This document shows positions 48,811 to 61,388 of a stretch of DNA of 64,000 nucleotides, in pieces. Made by a program: the position numbers and the translations under genes. Every line of letters starts with the position of its first letter. Positions within the stretch are counted from its first letter, which is position 1. The notes beneath the pieces were generated by a model. That model had not been told where the DNA came from and searched no databases. It was given only the letters and a program-made list of their open reading frames with translations. The DNA is from Symsagittifera roscoffensis (Eukaryota > Xenacoelomorpha > Acoela > Convolutidae). Location: contig NC_087064.1 of NCBI RefSeq assembly GCF_963678635.1, positions 16,481,802-16,545,801 of the forward strand. Reading direction: 5' to 3'.

Positions 48811-49720
48811 AAAATCTAATTACAATTTAAAGTTTAACTTTTGTTACATTCATTGTTGTCCGAGTGATGAATACTGTGCAGTGGTTCCTACCTAATTTTG
48901 ATAATGTTTGCTGTGATCTGCGTAATTTTTTGAAACTAGATAGACAGAAGGTTAAAAAGGTAATGTACATTTCCTTGATAACAATACTGTCATAATGAGC
49001 TGAACATTACCTGACGCATACTGTTTAAACCTCTTTTTAATTTTACAAAGCTCATAAAAAAACCTCTAAAATGTAAATCTTAGGTATTTTTTTTAATATT
49101 CGGCCCTAATTTCATCGTTTTATTAGTTTGAAAGTTTGATCATATTGCTTGATTTAGATTGGATGAAATTAAAAAATGCGAATAAATCTGAAGCTTAATT
49201 TCAAACATATTATCTCATTCAAAGTTTTGGTAATTTCGGGTCGCATAACAGAAAGAACCTCAAATTTTATTCAAGTGGGCTAAAAAACTTAGTAGACTAC
49301 AATTTTTACCGCTTGAACTCATATTATTGTGAATTTTTTAGCAATAAAAAACGTTTGAGCTTGATTAAAAAAAGAAACTAAGTTAATAAAAAATATATAT
49401 CTGAATCCTGAATTTTAAAAATTGAATGCAAACATTTTGTTGTGTCGAGACTAAAATGCAATGAAAACGATGTTGCAACAGAATAATTTTCCACTCTACA
49501 TTTCCAAAAATATGTTGATAAACCAAGTTAACATTCTTTGTTCTGACTTGGTTCTGAGTTCCAATTTTAGCCAATCAGCAGCTCTCAGCAAATTTAATTT
49601 GAACGCTGGGGTGGAGGATGTTAACTTGGTCAATCCGTGGGGTAGGATGTTAACTTGATCCTAATTTATTTGTTTTCATGTTGTCGTTGCGTTGATTATT
49701 GTGGTTGAAACACTCATGCA
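48811..49720. other. Intergenic DNA with short inverted repeat
   Basis: No gene supported. ACCAAGTTAACATTCTTTG (about 49522-49540) is inverted at GAGGATGTTAACTTGGTCAA (49614-49633), with a further AGGATGTTAACTTGATC at 49645; a small fold-back of about 120 bp. Confidence 0.5.
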
Positions 49721-49730
49721 CCACTGAAAC

Positions 49731-50119
49731 GGCGCAGAGACAATTCGGCCAAAGACAATTCAGCCAATTTGAAATTCAGACAATTCAGCCAAAAATATAC
49801 AGACAATTCAGCCTGAGACAATTCTGACAGTTTTACAAAATGCTAGATTCGAAAGAAAAATATCGGAATCGGAGTTATTTCTCGGTTTAAGGTCGCCGGT
49901 GGGCGCGCTACGCGCGCGTCGCCGCTTCGGGGCGATAACCGGCTCTAAATTTCGTATAGAGTCCTACCCTCTGTTGGCAAGCTCGCAACACGTTGGCGCG
50001 ACTGCGGCGGTCACTATTATTGGCTGAATTGTCTCTGGCTGAATTATCTGTATAATTTTGGCTGAATTGTCTGAATATCAAATCGGCTGAATTGTCTTTA
50101 GCCGAATTGTCTGGACGCG
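49731..50119. mobile_element. Fold-back transposon with GACAATTCAGCC-repeat arms and 9-bp TSD
   Basis: The left arm (49736-49830) holds four to five copies of GACAATTC(A/G)GCC. The right arm (50020-50113) holds five inverted copies (GGCTGAATTGTC). The core (49882-50015) is G+C-rich with a GCGCGCTACGCGCGCG palindrome and CCTACCCTCTGTTGGCAAGC, both shared in inverted order with the 43.8-kb element. Direct repeats CACTGAAAC at 49722-49730 and 50120-50128 flank the element as a 9-bp target duplication, the length typical of Mutator/Foldback-type elements. No transposase is encoded. Confidence 0.8.
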
Positions 50120-50344
50120 CACTGAAACAAATTCAAGCAATATATAATGTCCCATGCTGGAAAATGTCACTTCCCTTGCCGCCTGAAAATAAAACAATTT
50201 GGTAAAATAGAAACTTCTGCTCGGATGACCACTTTGCGTTTTTGTAACACAAAAAGTTGAAAATAGCTGAGATAAGTTTAAAGACGGACATTGGTTCCAA
50301 ATAATCCAAAAAACTTAAATTTTCAAATTTATTGTAGCCAGAGA

Positions 50345-50640
50345 CGGATCTAAAGGGTTTTTCTCGAGCAGGGGGGGGGGAGAGTTTCAAACTTTTTTTT
50401 GCGCTTTTGTCCTTTTTTTCGGTCGATCAAGTTGATTTTCCGAGCACTCCCAGAACACTATTAAGACCCAATTTTGGCTGCAGGCAAACTTTAAAAAAAA
50501 GCAGGTAAAAAAGCTACAAAGCAGGCTTGGTTTTCGGACTAAAATGGATGTCATAAACTAATACCAAAAGGAGGACCCGTAGGGGCTAGTGAGGAGGTCG
50601 AATCCCTGAGAGGGCGCCCCCTTCTAAATCCGCACCTGAT
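50345..50640 (+). repeat. SINE-like repeat R3 copy with tRNA-like head
   Basis: GACGGATCTAAAGGGTTTTT, GGTCGATCAAGTTGATTTTC, CGAGCACTCCCAGAACACTA and ATTAAGACCCAATTTTGGC match the 22.4-kb copy. Near its end GGTCGAATCCCTGAGAGGG matches the B-box head of the 14.66-kb copy. Confidence 0.6.
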
Positions 50641-52600
50641 TATAGCTTTGGAAGTGTTTGATCTTTTAAGTAACTACAAAAGACTTTTGAGTAATTTTTT
50701 TTGTTATTGATTTGAACGAACCTGCCGTATGTTAGTTGAAATTATTGGAAATGCAGCCATGAAATAAAAACTGTACTGCATTGTTAAGCATAAGAATTAG
50801 CGTTTTTAAGATATTTCTATGATTTTGTAATGTCTTAACATGTTCAAAATTTTTTGTTCTGTAGCATTCTCCAAAATTTTTGTTCTCTAGCATTTTCCGG
50901 ATGTTTAACATTAAACACTTAATAGAAGCTTTTTACTTATTTTGATTTGCGCGAAAATTGATCCCAAATAAACAAAGATATGCAAAAACTAGAGTTGTTT
51001 CGGTGATTGAATGTTTGTCGCTTCAATATCTTGCTTGAACATACTTTTGAACCAAAATAGTGCCATTTTTTATTCTACTTCAATAGCTTGCTGGAATCTA
51101 CTTCTTAAATCGGTTTTCGACAAATATCATTTGTTAGGCGAGCTATTTAAGCGATGAGTTTTTGAACTATTTTCATGCTAGTTCATAGATTGAACCGATT
51201 TGTCAGTTTTCAAAATCTCAAAAAAGGTGTTGCTGCAGGTTAAATTGTTGTAGAAAATGAATCTGTCCAGACAATTTTCTGGTAAAAATTAACGATTAAT
51301 GTCTAGCCATCAAGTCAAATCGAGATTTTTTGCTTGCAGAAATATATTACTAAAGTTGCAATCGACCAAAATAACATACTTTCCGCGTTCAGTTAATCAA
51401 TGCGTTCAGTTAAACACTGTTAAAGTTTCGTGCAATAGGAAAAAATTAATTTTAAGAAAAATTATAGTTTGAAAAATATAATGATAGCTTTAAATGATTA
51501 GCTTTAAAAAGCTTGAAAAAGTTCTTTCAATGGCTTTATTTAATTACGAGAAGTTTCGTTGCAGCCTATTTGTTACATGAAAATTTGAAACACTTTCATT
51601 TGTTTTGATTTTGAGACATATTTTAATGGGAATGAAAGGTAAAATCAGCCAGCTATTCAAGCGATAAACTTTGCAAGAGTTACTTTTTTTTGAGGAAGTT
51701 GTTAAAATTTTGAAGCAAAGTTTTCAGGCGACGGAGTTTGATACGATGTAAAACGGTAGCAATAACGATAAGTTTTTCGAATTAGCGTAATAAATCAGTC
51801 AAACGTTTGCATATTTCGAGTTTTTTAAGGGCTTAAATTGACTCGCAAAAACTGGCGTTTGCTGCAAGCTATTCAATAAAGGTAGATTTGAAACATTTTT
51901 GGGTTCTTTTAATTAATTCAGTTAGTTGATTAAAATTCAAAGGTTGGTTGAGCAAACTATTGAAGCAAAATAGTTTAGTAATATTTCAATTGATTTTGAC
52001 TGTTTTCCCTTAAACTGATTTTGATTTTGCAAAATCAAAAACTCAGCTTAGTCGTTTCTATTTGTTTTTCCGTTTAGCTAGTTGGCTTTGTTTGCTCTAT
52101 CGTAACTGATGGTTTTATTGACCTTGCCGAAGCAACACATAAGAAATGTGTTTGAGGCGTATTCTAGATTGGGGAACCTGTTTATTTGCTGTCTCTTGTA
52201 TCACAAAAGTACCGTCTCCTGTCTAGTTATAAAAAATTATATAAAAATTCTAAAATTATATATAAAATTTTTACAAATGTAAATTGTAAAATACATATGT
52301 CTGTGATATATGAAAATACATATGTCTGTGATATATAAATTATACATATTTAATTTACCTAAGCAAAGATCTTAAATTCAAACTTATAGACTTCGTTTTC
52401 AGGGAATCTTCTAAATTTTTCATCCTTTTTGTTCAAACCTTGTCGCTGAGAAATTTTGTTAATCCTTGTCCTTCTCTGTAGGATCTTCTAATCACTTCAT
52501 CGAAAGTGTTAGTTAAAAAGCATACAATCAGCAATGCTTAAGTCTTTAAGTAGCGTCTATTTTGAAATTTACGTGCCAGATAAGATAAAACTTCTAAGAA
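50641..52600. other. Intergenic DNA without supported gene
   Basis: AT-rich. A two-copy tandem repeat of ATACATATGTCTGTGATATA lies at about 52291-52338. No exon, RNA gene or large repeat was recognised. Confidence 0.4.
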
Positions 52601-52601
52601 A

Positions 52602-53190
52602 TTACACCTAAGTTGATTATAGCATTAGTAAGTAAATGGTACAGTACATGATTTTTCTGTCAATTTAGTGAAAAAAAGCAGCATAAAGGATCAGAACCTA
52701 AAAGGGTATAGATATAATGATCACTAAATCATAATGAGAGTATAGATGGGCAATGTTGACATAAATTTAGAACAGAGACAGCAGTGGAAAAGTAAAGTTG
52801 GCTCTCGGGGAGAATCAGAATTTTAGAATTGCTAGAGAGCCGGCACAAAAAATGCGCTGAAAATAAGAATTGCGAAATAGATCGTGGATTTTTAAATTGA
52901 AAAGATTCTACCATATATACCTCTGTATTAAACTGAAGACTTTCCTGTTTACTGTAATTATTCAAATCAAATTAATCTAGCAAGTTTTGTTCAGTTGAGA
53001 TTAGCCGACCAAGCCACACTTAGAGGGCAGCAGCAAAATACAATTAGGAGTGTCGGGCCTTCAAATTTTAATTCTTTGGCATTATGGATAGTACTGAGTC
53101 CGCTATCACAAAGTACCTAAAGGAGACTTGCTGTGGTGAACTTCACTGATTTAGAATACGTTTTCAAGAAGATAAATCCCTGAAATCCAT
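52602..53190 (+). repeat. 5' LTR of the decayed Gypsy element
   Basis: It shares ordered blocks with 61389-61993: TTACACCTAAGTTGA, TATAGATATAATGAT, GAATCAGAATT/GATCAGAATT then CTAGAGAGC, TTTTAAATTGAA, AGCAGCAAAA, and TTGTGGATAGCACTGAG/TATGGATAGTACTGAG. Divergence is high, indicating age. Confidence 0.7.
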
Positions 53191-53210
53191 ATTGGTGCCC
53201 ATGGATGTGC
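53191..53210 (+). promoter_or_regulatory. Possible primer-binding site
   Basis: TTGGTGCCCATGG follows the estimated end of the 5' LTR; TGG-initial sequences at this place pair with the CCA end of a tRNA primer. The tRNA cannot be named. Confidence 0.35.
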
Positions 53211-54600
53211 CTTCAACTAGATTGTAGTTGCACTTGTAAGTTAAGTGATCAATTGAGATAGAAGATCAGGATAGACAAGTGATTGCAGAAGCTGCTGTTG
53301 TTGGTATAAATGCACTGGACTGGCAGCAGATGTATTGGGATTGGAACGATGCGACCACATCATTTTACATTGAGCAGTTTTAGGAATTAAGCAGATTGGA
53401 GGAAGCATTTTGGTTGTCTGGTGGATGGCAATTGATGGGACATTGTAAAAGCCAGAATGGTACTGCCAACGTGTCTGACAGGTTGGGCGTTGTACGAAAT
53501 CACAAGTATGTCGACTCAATTTGTGAGCGAAATGAGGACTTTCCTGAACCAACGCTGCCCAGGATGTTGAACTATCTGGATCAGCAGTTGATGCAATTCC
53601 GGTTTTAAAGAACAACTTGGGGATAATTCAATAACCTCATGCAAGGAGAAATTTTTTAGAGAACATCCAAGACGGATAGAATTTTAACAAGATGTGGCAA
53701 ATGGTACCATAGATGTTCAGGCGAGTGATTATAGCCATTCTGAGCAGTTCATCGAAGTTGAGCTCGAGGAGCTGCTCTTACGGTAAAACAAGCATACTGC
53801 AACCAGCCAGTAAGCAGAGCGCTGGGCCTGGAGTTGGTGAGATAGACAAGCTAGAAACAAGGATCTCGAGCAGGAAACAAGATATGACTTCTCTTTTTTT
53901 TATCGGATTAGAACCGATACCTGACCAGGCTAATTTAGGCAACAGAAATCGCAATGGACAAACCAGCAATGAGCAACAACCTGGATCCAATTTTAGGAGT
54001 CTTCAGATAGGTGCTGATCAGAAGGTTGACTATCTGGTGAGTGCCCATATATATCGTCTGGCTCCAATACAAAATGTGATTGCTATGATGATCACGTTTG
54101 TAAAATCATTCGTTCCTACTTCCCACTCAGAAAACTTACACCAACAGGACGCAACACAATGACCCAGGCAAACAATTGTTACAAACATCGGTAAAAATTG
54201 TCAAAATATCAGCACAATTAGAGAGGGAGTTTTAGTGCGAATAACTAAGCTGCTAGCGGCAGCTGATTTTTTTGTGGAACTCATGTCAATATGCATGTGA
54301 TTGCCCTAAAAACCACTAGATCCGTTAAACTACGGAGGGTCGGAGCAAAAAGTGCGTATCATGAATGTGTTGTCGCAGCCGAACGTAAAGTTGCAAAAAC
54401 AATTAGGAGAGCATCGTTATCAATCTACATCCGTTAACAAAACCACAATTACTGAACCAATCAGCTGACCGCAGGCCTTGAGTGATTTCAGTTAAACGAA
54501 AGCACAAGCAGTCCCAAATCCATCACTCAAGTCTAGTTAAAAAGCAGGCTTTTCTTTTCAAACCTAGTGCGGAGGCCAAATATATACGTCTCTTGATCTT
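53211..54600 (+). pseudogene. Gag-region remnant of the decayed Gypsy element
   Basis: Open stretches at about 53396-53608 and 53713-54162 lie where gag belongs, are Gln/Ser/Arg-rich, and show no intact zinc knuckle. Identification rests on position only. Confidence 0.35.
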
Positions 54601-54634
54601 TTGAGTTTCGGGAGGCACGCAAGTAGTCGCATTT

Positions 54635-54690
54635 GCGGATACCTGTGAAACAGTAAACCTCATCAGGAGTGAGGTCGCGCAGAACCTTGC
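54635..54690 (+). pseudogene. Aspartic protease remnant
   Basis: The frame reads ADTCETVNLIRSEVAQNL, which follows the retroviral protease pattern D-T-G-x-x-x-N-L-I, except that the glycine of the catalytic DTG is Cys (tgt at 54644). The enzyme would be inactive. Stops flank it. Confidence 0.6.
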
Positions 54691-54875
54691 AATTGTTCAA
54701 GCCATGCGACCATACAAAGGAGACATGATGACAGCGGATGAGTCCAGCTGGGAAAGAGGGAACCTCCCAGTACTCATTTGCATCTAGGGAGACATTTGTT
54801 TATTCAGAGATACTGAGCTAGTTTTATAGCTTACCCATAGATAGCAGAGTTACAGCTCCTATAAAGTTTCCAACC

Positions 54876-55370
54876 CATCGAGTTGCCCCGGCAGAGCTAT
54901 TTATCGTCACGAATGAGGTGGAAAACATGTTGGAAAAAGCAGTGATTCAACTCTTGAAAATTATTTTGCACAAAATTCTCTTGCGCCAATTTCTCTTTGC
55001 ACAAAAATTCTCTTTGCACAAAAAAAAATGAAAAATGGGCAGTCCTGTGTGGACTAAAGAAAATTGAACTTCTTATCGAAGAAAATCCCTGATAGCTTTT
55101 GGTATCCCTGAATTTCATCAAACATTCGATGCATTTTCAAAAAAAAAATTTTTTTTCGTGATTAGGTTTAGGCAGCGGATTTTAGCAAACACCGGTAGCT
55201 GAGTGGAACCGACAGAAAACAGCCTGTTTCACTCACGAAGGTAGGCTCAATGATGCCATTTGGATCATATAAGTACCTGAAAACTTTCCAAAGTTTAATG
55301 AACGAGTTACTTTCGGGAGCACCTATGGAAGTGAGCATTAGTGTTCCTCGATGAGGTACTGGTTCATAGT
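54876..55370 (+). pseudogene. Reverse transcriptase remnants
   Basis: 54876-54950 reads HRVAPAELFIVTNEVENMLE then KAVIQ, the Gypsy RT N-terminal region. After an AT-rich disrupted stretch, 55253-55340 reads MMPFGSYKYLKTFQSLMNEL, and one frame over 55341-55370 reads VFLDEVLVHS, the decayed Y-x-D-D box. At least one frameshift separates these pieces. Confidence 0.7.
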
Positions 55371-55413
55371 CAAACAGAAAACGACCACTCCCTAATTACT
55401 GGCAGCTTTTCAG

Positions 55414-55755
55414 TTGCTGAAAGAAGCCAATAAGAAGCTGAAAATCAAGATATATCACCTTGAGAAGAAGGAAGTTACGTGTCTGAGCCACTGTTCCGAA
55501 GGAACTGAACCTGACCCAAAGAGAGTAGAGGCAGTATTAAGTTGGCCGGCTTCGACTACTGTAAGAAGACTAAGATTTTTTTCTGGGTTCTGCATATCCT
55601 ATCGCCGATTTTTGAGAGACTTTGCGGCAATTGCATGCCCCCTGTCTTCACTTGCCGAGAAAAAGCTGCCCTGCTTTTGGAGCAACCGATGCCATTGTGC
55701 CTTTGACCAGTTGAAAAGGAGTGAGTTGGTCACAGTACCAATTATGGAAGTTTAA
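55414..55755 (+). pseudogene. RT thumb to RNase H tether remnant
   Basis: The open stretch contains GTEPDPKRVEAVLSWPAST then RRLRFFSGFCISYRRFLRDF, the well-known Gypsy block between RT and RNase H. It is in another frame than the FLDE fragment. The active site of neither domain is included. Confidence 0.75.
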
Positions 55756-55780
55756 TTCTACAGTGGAGGGAGCTCTTATA

Positions 55781-55822
55781 GTGGAGTCAGACGCCTCTAA
55801 CACCGGTCTAGGGGCTGTGCTG
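55781..55822 (+). pseudogene. RNase H remnant
   Basis: The frame reads VESDASNTGLGAVL, the first catalytic Asp region of Gypsy RNase H. It is frameshifted from the preceding fragment and interrupted shortly after. Confidence 0.65.
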
Positions 55823-58800
55823 CCAAATTTCATGAACTAAACAAAAGTTGTCTAGTTTTTGCTAGCCGTGTCTTATCGAAAACTGAGAGTAACTACACTA
55901 CATCAAATGCAAAATATATTGACGGCTGTTCAGGCAGTCAAAAAATTATTCCTGTTTTGGGTCCAAATTTTTGGATGGTAACCCGGTAAGAAAGAGGCAG
56001 CAATCGGTCCGTGCCCTGAATTGGTTTCGCTTGATGTAGCCTTGCTCAACATTGGTCATCCTCACCAATAGAAACTGCCTTCAATTGCAAAGAAACTGAG
56101 GGAGAAGAAAAAAATGTCGCTGGGAACTTTACCAATCAGAGATTGCACATCTGCAGAGGGAAGACAAAACAACCTCTCAAGTTTTCTTTCGGGCGGGTTC
56201 AAAAGGCAAAATGTTTGTTTGATCTGCCGTCGCTTGAAGAAAAAAATTGGATCCCAAAAGATCAGCGCTTTTCAGAATGGACCTGAAGTGCTGGCCTACT
56301 AACGGAGATGGAATGAGCTGAGCTAGCTTAAGAATAGGGATCCACTACAGTTCAAGAAGATTCTCCAATTAGTAATTGCGGTTACAGGTTGAAAGGAGGT
56401 CAGTACTCACTCAAGTGCCTCATAAGTAAGTGGGGGATGTTTTGCGGCCGAAAATTTTTAGCTCGGGTTCTTCAAGATTATAAGTGGCCGACGATCAAAC
56501 CAGAAAAAAATCAAAGCAGTGGGGGAAAACCAAGTGGGGAAAAACGAGTAGTTGGACTGGATTTAACTTATTTAGCGACCCAATTAAAAAGGATCGGATA
56601 TCCTGGGGCCGTTGGCTACGGTGACTCGAAAGAGGGCCAAACACATTTTGGTCAAGAGTTAACTGTTTACAAAAAACGCAATTGCAATTCGCAACTCAAA
56701 TTTTAGGCAATGGATTCACCTAAATCGGCTCGATCGATAGTGGAGTATTGGCTACTTAGGTTTTGAGCTCCAATTATTCTACCTACCAATAGAGGAAAAA
56801 CCTTAGAGGAAGTAGCAAAATAACCTAAGAAACGTTGCGCTTCTTTGGAATAGACAGTTAACCGATGTGATATTGAATTAATTTGAGGATAACCCTAGGA
56901 GATGGGACACAGTGCTATTATACCTCATTTTCGTATACAACAACCCCCCGGTAAACAGATGGCATTCTTTTTTTTTTCAATCTATGGTGGTCAAGAAAAG
57001 CAGTATCGAATTGTTATGTTCTACCCGAAGACTCACGACGAAGTATGGATACATGAAAGGTTTGTGGAATGGCTGGCCGGGCAGTCGATGAAACGTTTAG
57101 CAGTGCAAGGGAGCTTCTAGGCCCCAAGCCGGTAATGACAAAATGATCAGCGCAGGAAAAGACTTTATAGGGAGCCTTTTTTTTACTGGCTGCGCTGGTG
57201 GTTAAAACAATTAGAAAAAAATATTCCTTCATTGGGATGGTATTTTTGTTGTGTTAACCAAATTATGAGAGGTTACCTTCAGAGTTTCAAAGTCTCTCTG
57301 CCAAACAAGAGAAGGTTTCTGCTTTTTATGGTACTGAGACCAAACATCAAAGCGGCTCCAAGTGTGTTAGAGAAGCGATACTTGCTTCTCAATCTGTGAT
57401 TTTCTGCGTTGACCTGGGAATCAGTAATGAAGATAAAGAACTATGAAGAAACAACCATGAAACCGAGCCAGGAGTAAAGCCCAAAAGACACCCATCCAGA
57501 ATTTTTTTTTAGGATAGCCTTATATCCGAATCCTCTTATGATCATCTCCGGCCGATTGGACCAGCTGAAGAAAGGATTAATACATTTGATAATTACGAGG
57601 CCCCGGAACTTGAGAGCAGACAGACAGAAGAAATCAAGACACCGTTTATTGAAGCGGCGGTGTTTGCGAGATTTTTTTTGTTCTACAGAATCTATGCTGC
57701 GTTATGTTGCCTTAGGAAAGTGTTTGTCGTATCTTCCAAATTTTGAGCAAACATCTTACTATAATGGATCAGTTTTTCGAAGCTCAAAATTAAGTCCTTT
57801 CGAATGCAGAGCCTTTGAATAGCTTTTAGAGATTAAAAAATGGAAACCTTGATTTTCTGATTTTGTTTCTTCATTTTTCAAAACAAAATCGTGAACCTAG
57901 AGGTAACTTCAGCAGCAAATTACTTCAATTTTCTCGCCTATTACTTGAACAAGCTTTCTGTTAGAAACAAATAGGTAATGATTTATTGTTTTTGCTTTGA
58001 TATTGCACTTTTAATCAGATTGGTAAAATAGACCAATTTATTTTTCGATATATTGTGTTAGCTTACGATTTTCCCCCATCTTTTATTCGGCGTTGCCTTT
58101 TTACTGTTTAGTGTGAAATGTCTTGAAAAGAATTCTAGTTGCAAGGTTTCACAAAATTAGCTGGAATTAAAATCGGGGTAATTAAAAATACTCATTATAT
58201 AAACTACGAATATTTGAGGCTGACAAAAACGCTGAAAGAGAATCGCTGATCCTAATAAATCAGTCTTTCATTTAACTTTTAGCTTGGTTATAAGCTACAA
58301 ATTTAGGTTGAACTCGTGGCTTTTGAGACTGGCTTCTTCCTTCTCTTGTCACAGCTCTTTTCTGGTACGATAGTCGACCTCCCTCAGGTGCTCTATTTGT
58401 AACTGAGACACCAATCTGGAACATCAACATGGGTCTCAGTGCCTTTTCCAGCGGTCTCAACAGTCAATCGGACTATCTTGGAAAAACACAGTGGCTTGAT
58501 ATGCAGTGAGGAATTCACATTCGCCGCCCTGATAAAAATTACGTTTCTGGCTTTCAAAGGTGTAGAATTTTAAATTGACGAAATTGAGTCGTAATGGCCG
58601 AGATGAAAATCCGAGCCAAAATAACTATCAACAAGCGTGACAAAAACAACCCTTAGGGTGAGTAAAACCGTCCTGGTTGATGTGGCTGCAGCGGTTTTTA
58701 TGGCGCCCGTTTTGGAGGAAGGTTTCTGTTATTTTTTACTTTGCGTGTTAAGTGGGATGGTTTGGCAGTAGATCGTCTGGGTAGACTTCTTTTCCAGATG

Positions 58801-61388
58801 AAGCTGTAAGGACCATCGTTCTGGAAGTGCGGGAGAAAAATTTCTGCTCCTGAGACACTCATTGAGTAAAATCCGAACACATATAGAGATGATTTCACAC
58901 GATGCGAAAGTTATTTTCGAAATCTGTAGCTTAGTACAACACCTGGTTTTGGTAAGACAGAAGACCAAATAAACGAAAAGAGTGCGTGCTGCGAACCCAA
59001 TGCGTGCGACTTCTTGTATAGTCAGTCAGTGTGTGAACTTGTGATCTACAGTAACAAACATTTATCAAGCTATGGACACTATACGTGCAGAATTGCTTGC
59101 TTTCGAACAGTTTTGATTATGTTCTGCGCGACGCAATGATTGACGGAAATCTTTTTTGATAGAATGCAAGAAGCCGGTCTGTGGTTTTGACATACTAAGG
59201 TTCGATTTGGTCCAATCGAAGATTACAACAGCATATAAAGCTTTTGCATCAAGTGTACAGGGCAAAACCTTTGCCTCAGCTAGTGGAAGCTAAAGTCACG
59301 GCAGAGCATTTCAGATTTTTTTTCCAATTATCTTCAATGATTCTCTCAATTCTCTCAATGACGCGATAATTTTACCGATTTCCCTGTCGATGTAACAGCG
59401 GCTCATTGCAGGGGTAGCTGCTGTTTGAAGTTGTGGCTTAGGCCGTTCGCCACGTCCAGGAGTAGCGAATTTTTGAGTTTAGCGAGCCTTTTTTGCGGCT
59501 TTCGTGACTCCACCTTACAACTTGGCCCACTATAATCATTTCTGCTACGTGAGACACTCACCGCGACAATCTTCAGGGCTCTACGTACGTGATTTTAGAG
59601 ACGATGAATTTATATTTCGCAAATAGATTAGAGGCGCAAACGATACTAGGGAGCCAAAAATGGGCTACCACAGCTTTTGTTACAACCAAGCTGCGGCGCA
59701 AAGATAAAGACACCAAACGAATGTTGATATTAGAACCCGATCTGAGGTTTTGCCAATATGGAACTGGAGTAACCATCTCAATTCAACAGGACCCGCTCAT
59801 CCATGCACTCTTTTTCACACTAAATGAAACCGAGAAAAATTTACACGGTGTTAACACCCCTACAATTTTTCGAGAACAAGCTGGGATTGAGATGGTGGAG
59901 GCAAGAAGGTTGAACTTAGTTTAACTTTCAGTGGGCTAAGTTGAAAAAGTCGCGCAGTCGGTACGCTTGCGGTAGTCGCCAAACTTTTCGGAGACGAGAT
60001 TCTAAGAAACACATGCCCTTTCGTTGTCAAGAGTACCGCATTGGGCTACAAGGATCTATAGTTTTTTGAGTTTGCGGTTTTCATTGCCATAAGCAAACTC
60101 TACTTATTTAAAAAGTGCTCCCAGAAAAGAAGCCGAGGCTTGCAAAAATTATACAAAGGTATATTTTGGACAGCGACCCGTAAATTGCTCACTATTGCCC
60201 ACTGCTACGCTCGAAATATAAAGCTCAAGCTCGGTCGGTGTTTGATATCCTATATTAAACCAGGCCCATTGCTCCGGTCCTAAACCAAACCCGCGGTATA
60301 ATTGAGGATGATTCAGTGGGGGAATGCGCCCTGCTCCTGCAAGAACAGCTCATCAGCCTTAGGAAACCAAACAGCATACTGATCTCAGGAGGGGGTTCAA
60401 ACAGTTTTCCACTGATGGCACGTGGCATCAGCTATCTAAGGGTAAATGGTTGAGAGCTTAGACGCTGCAATTATATGCACCTAGAGTTAGTTCAAGCGCC
60501 ATGGTGGATGCGATTATGTGAATGGTTGGATTGGGGATTGAACATGGAGGAGTGCTTGTTCTACACATTGTGAGGCAGAAACTTTCAGTTTACTGTTTTT
60601 TCTTTTAGTATTTCTTGCTTTGTGGTTATTTCATATCAAGGTGCGATTCCACTTTGAACTGGCTGTTCGCTGATCAATTAAATCTACATCATTATGCTCG
60701 AGAACTGTTCGGGTCGTAGGGCAAGAGCAAATTTTCAGTTGAGCTCATGTTCCCCAGCTACTCTGCCTCTAGCTCATTGCTGCTTGTTACTTGTATATCT
60801 TAGTAAAACGGGGGGGGGGCTGATTAGTTCGTCCGAGATCTACATTTAGGAGTCAAGGTTTTAATGACAGGTAGGACGTGTGGTTATTCAGAACCACAGA
60901 CCCGCCTAGAAAAAAAACTAATACTAATAAAAAAAGCGATAGAGCGACACCTCCCAAATGGTTTAGCTCGCTCTTCAAAACAGAAAAAAAAAGAAAACTA
61001 AGGTTGGTTAAGATACGCTGGTTCAGCAAACCAAACCATTATAGATTAACAAAAAGTATACATTCGTACGGATTTGAAAGACCAACCGACAACGTTGGGC
61101 TGCATAAATTTGACACCCCAAACTCCTTCTGTAAGTTTCGACTAATTATCTATTATCCAAACTAATCAACCGGCCACATCAATAAATCACAGAATGCCTT
61201 TTTTTTCATTTTTCATCTTGAAATGCCAGTGCGATATCAAAGAGTTAGGCAGAGAGACAGGAAGTTGTCATTATTCTATCTGACGGATCAGCCTTGCTGC
61301 TATTGGCTGGTTCTGCCTTGTTCCTCAAAAACATGACTTTGGTATTATAAAGTATTACTAGGGTGTTACACCTAAGTGACTAGGGTAT
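55823..61388. other. Unrecognised interior of the decayed Gypsy element
   Basis: About 5.5 kb of less AT-rich DNA with many short frames on both strands. No integrase zinc finger or D,D-35-E motif could be recognised, and nothing supports a live gene. The length leaves room for a third element gene now unrecognisable. Confidence 0.4.

Noticed and set aside
59589-59924. 111-codon plus-strand frame inside the decayed Gypsy element
   Set aside because: No recognisable domain, surrounded by stops in all frames, and the antisense is also open; treated as decay of element DNA.
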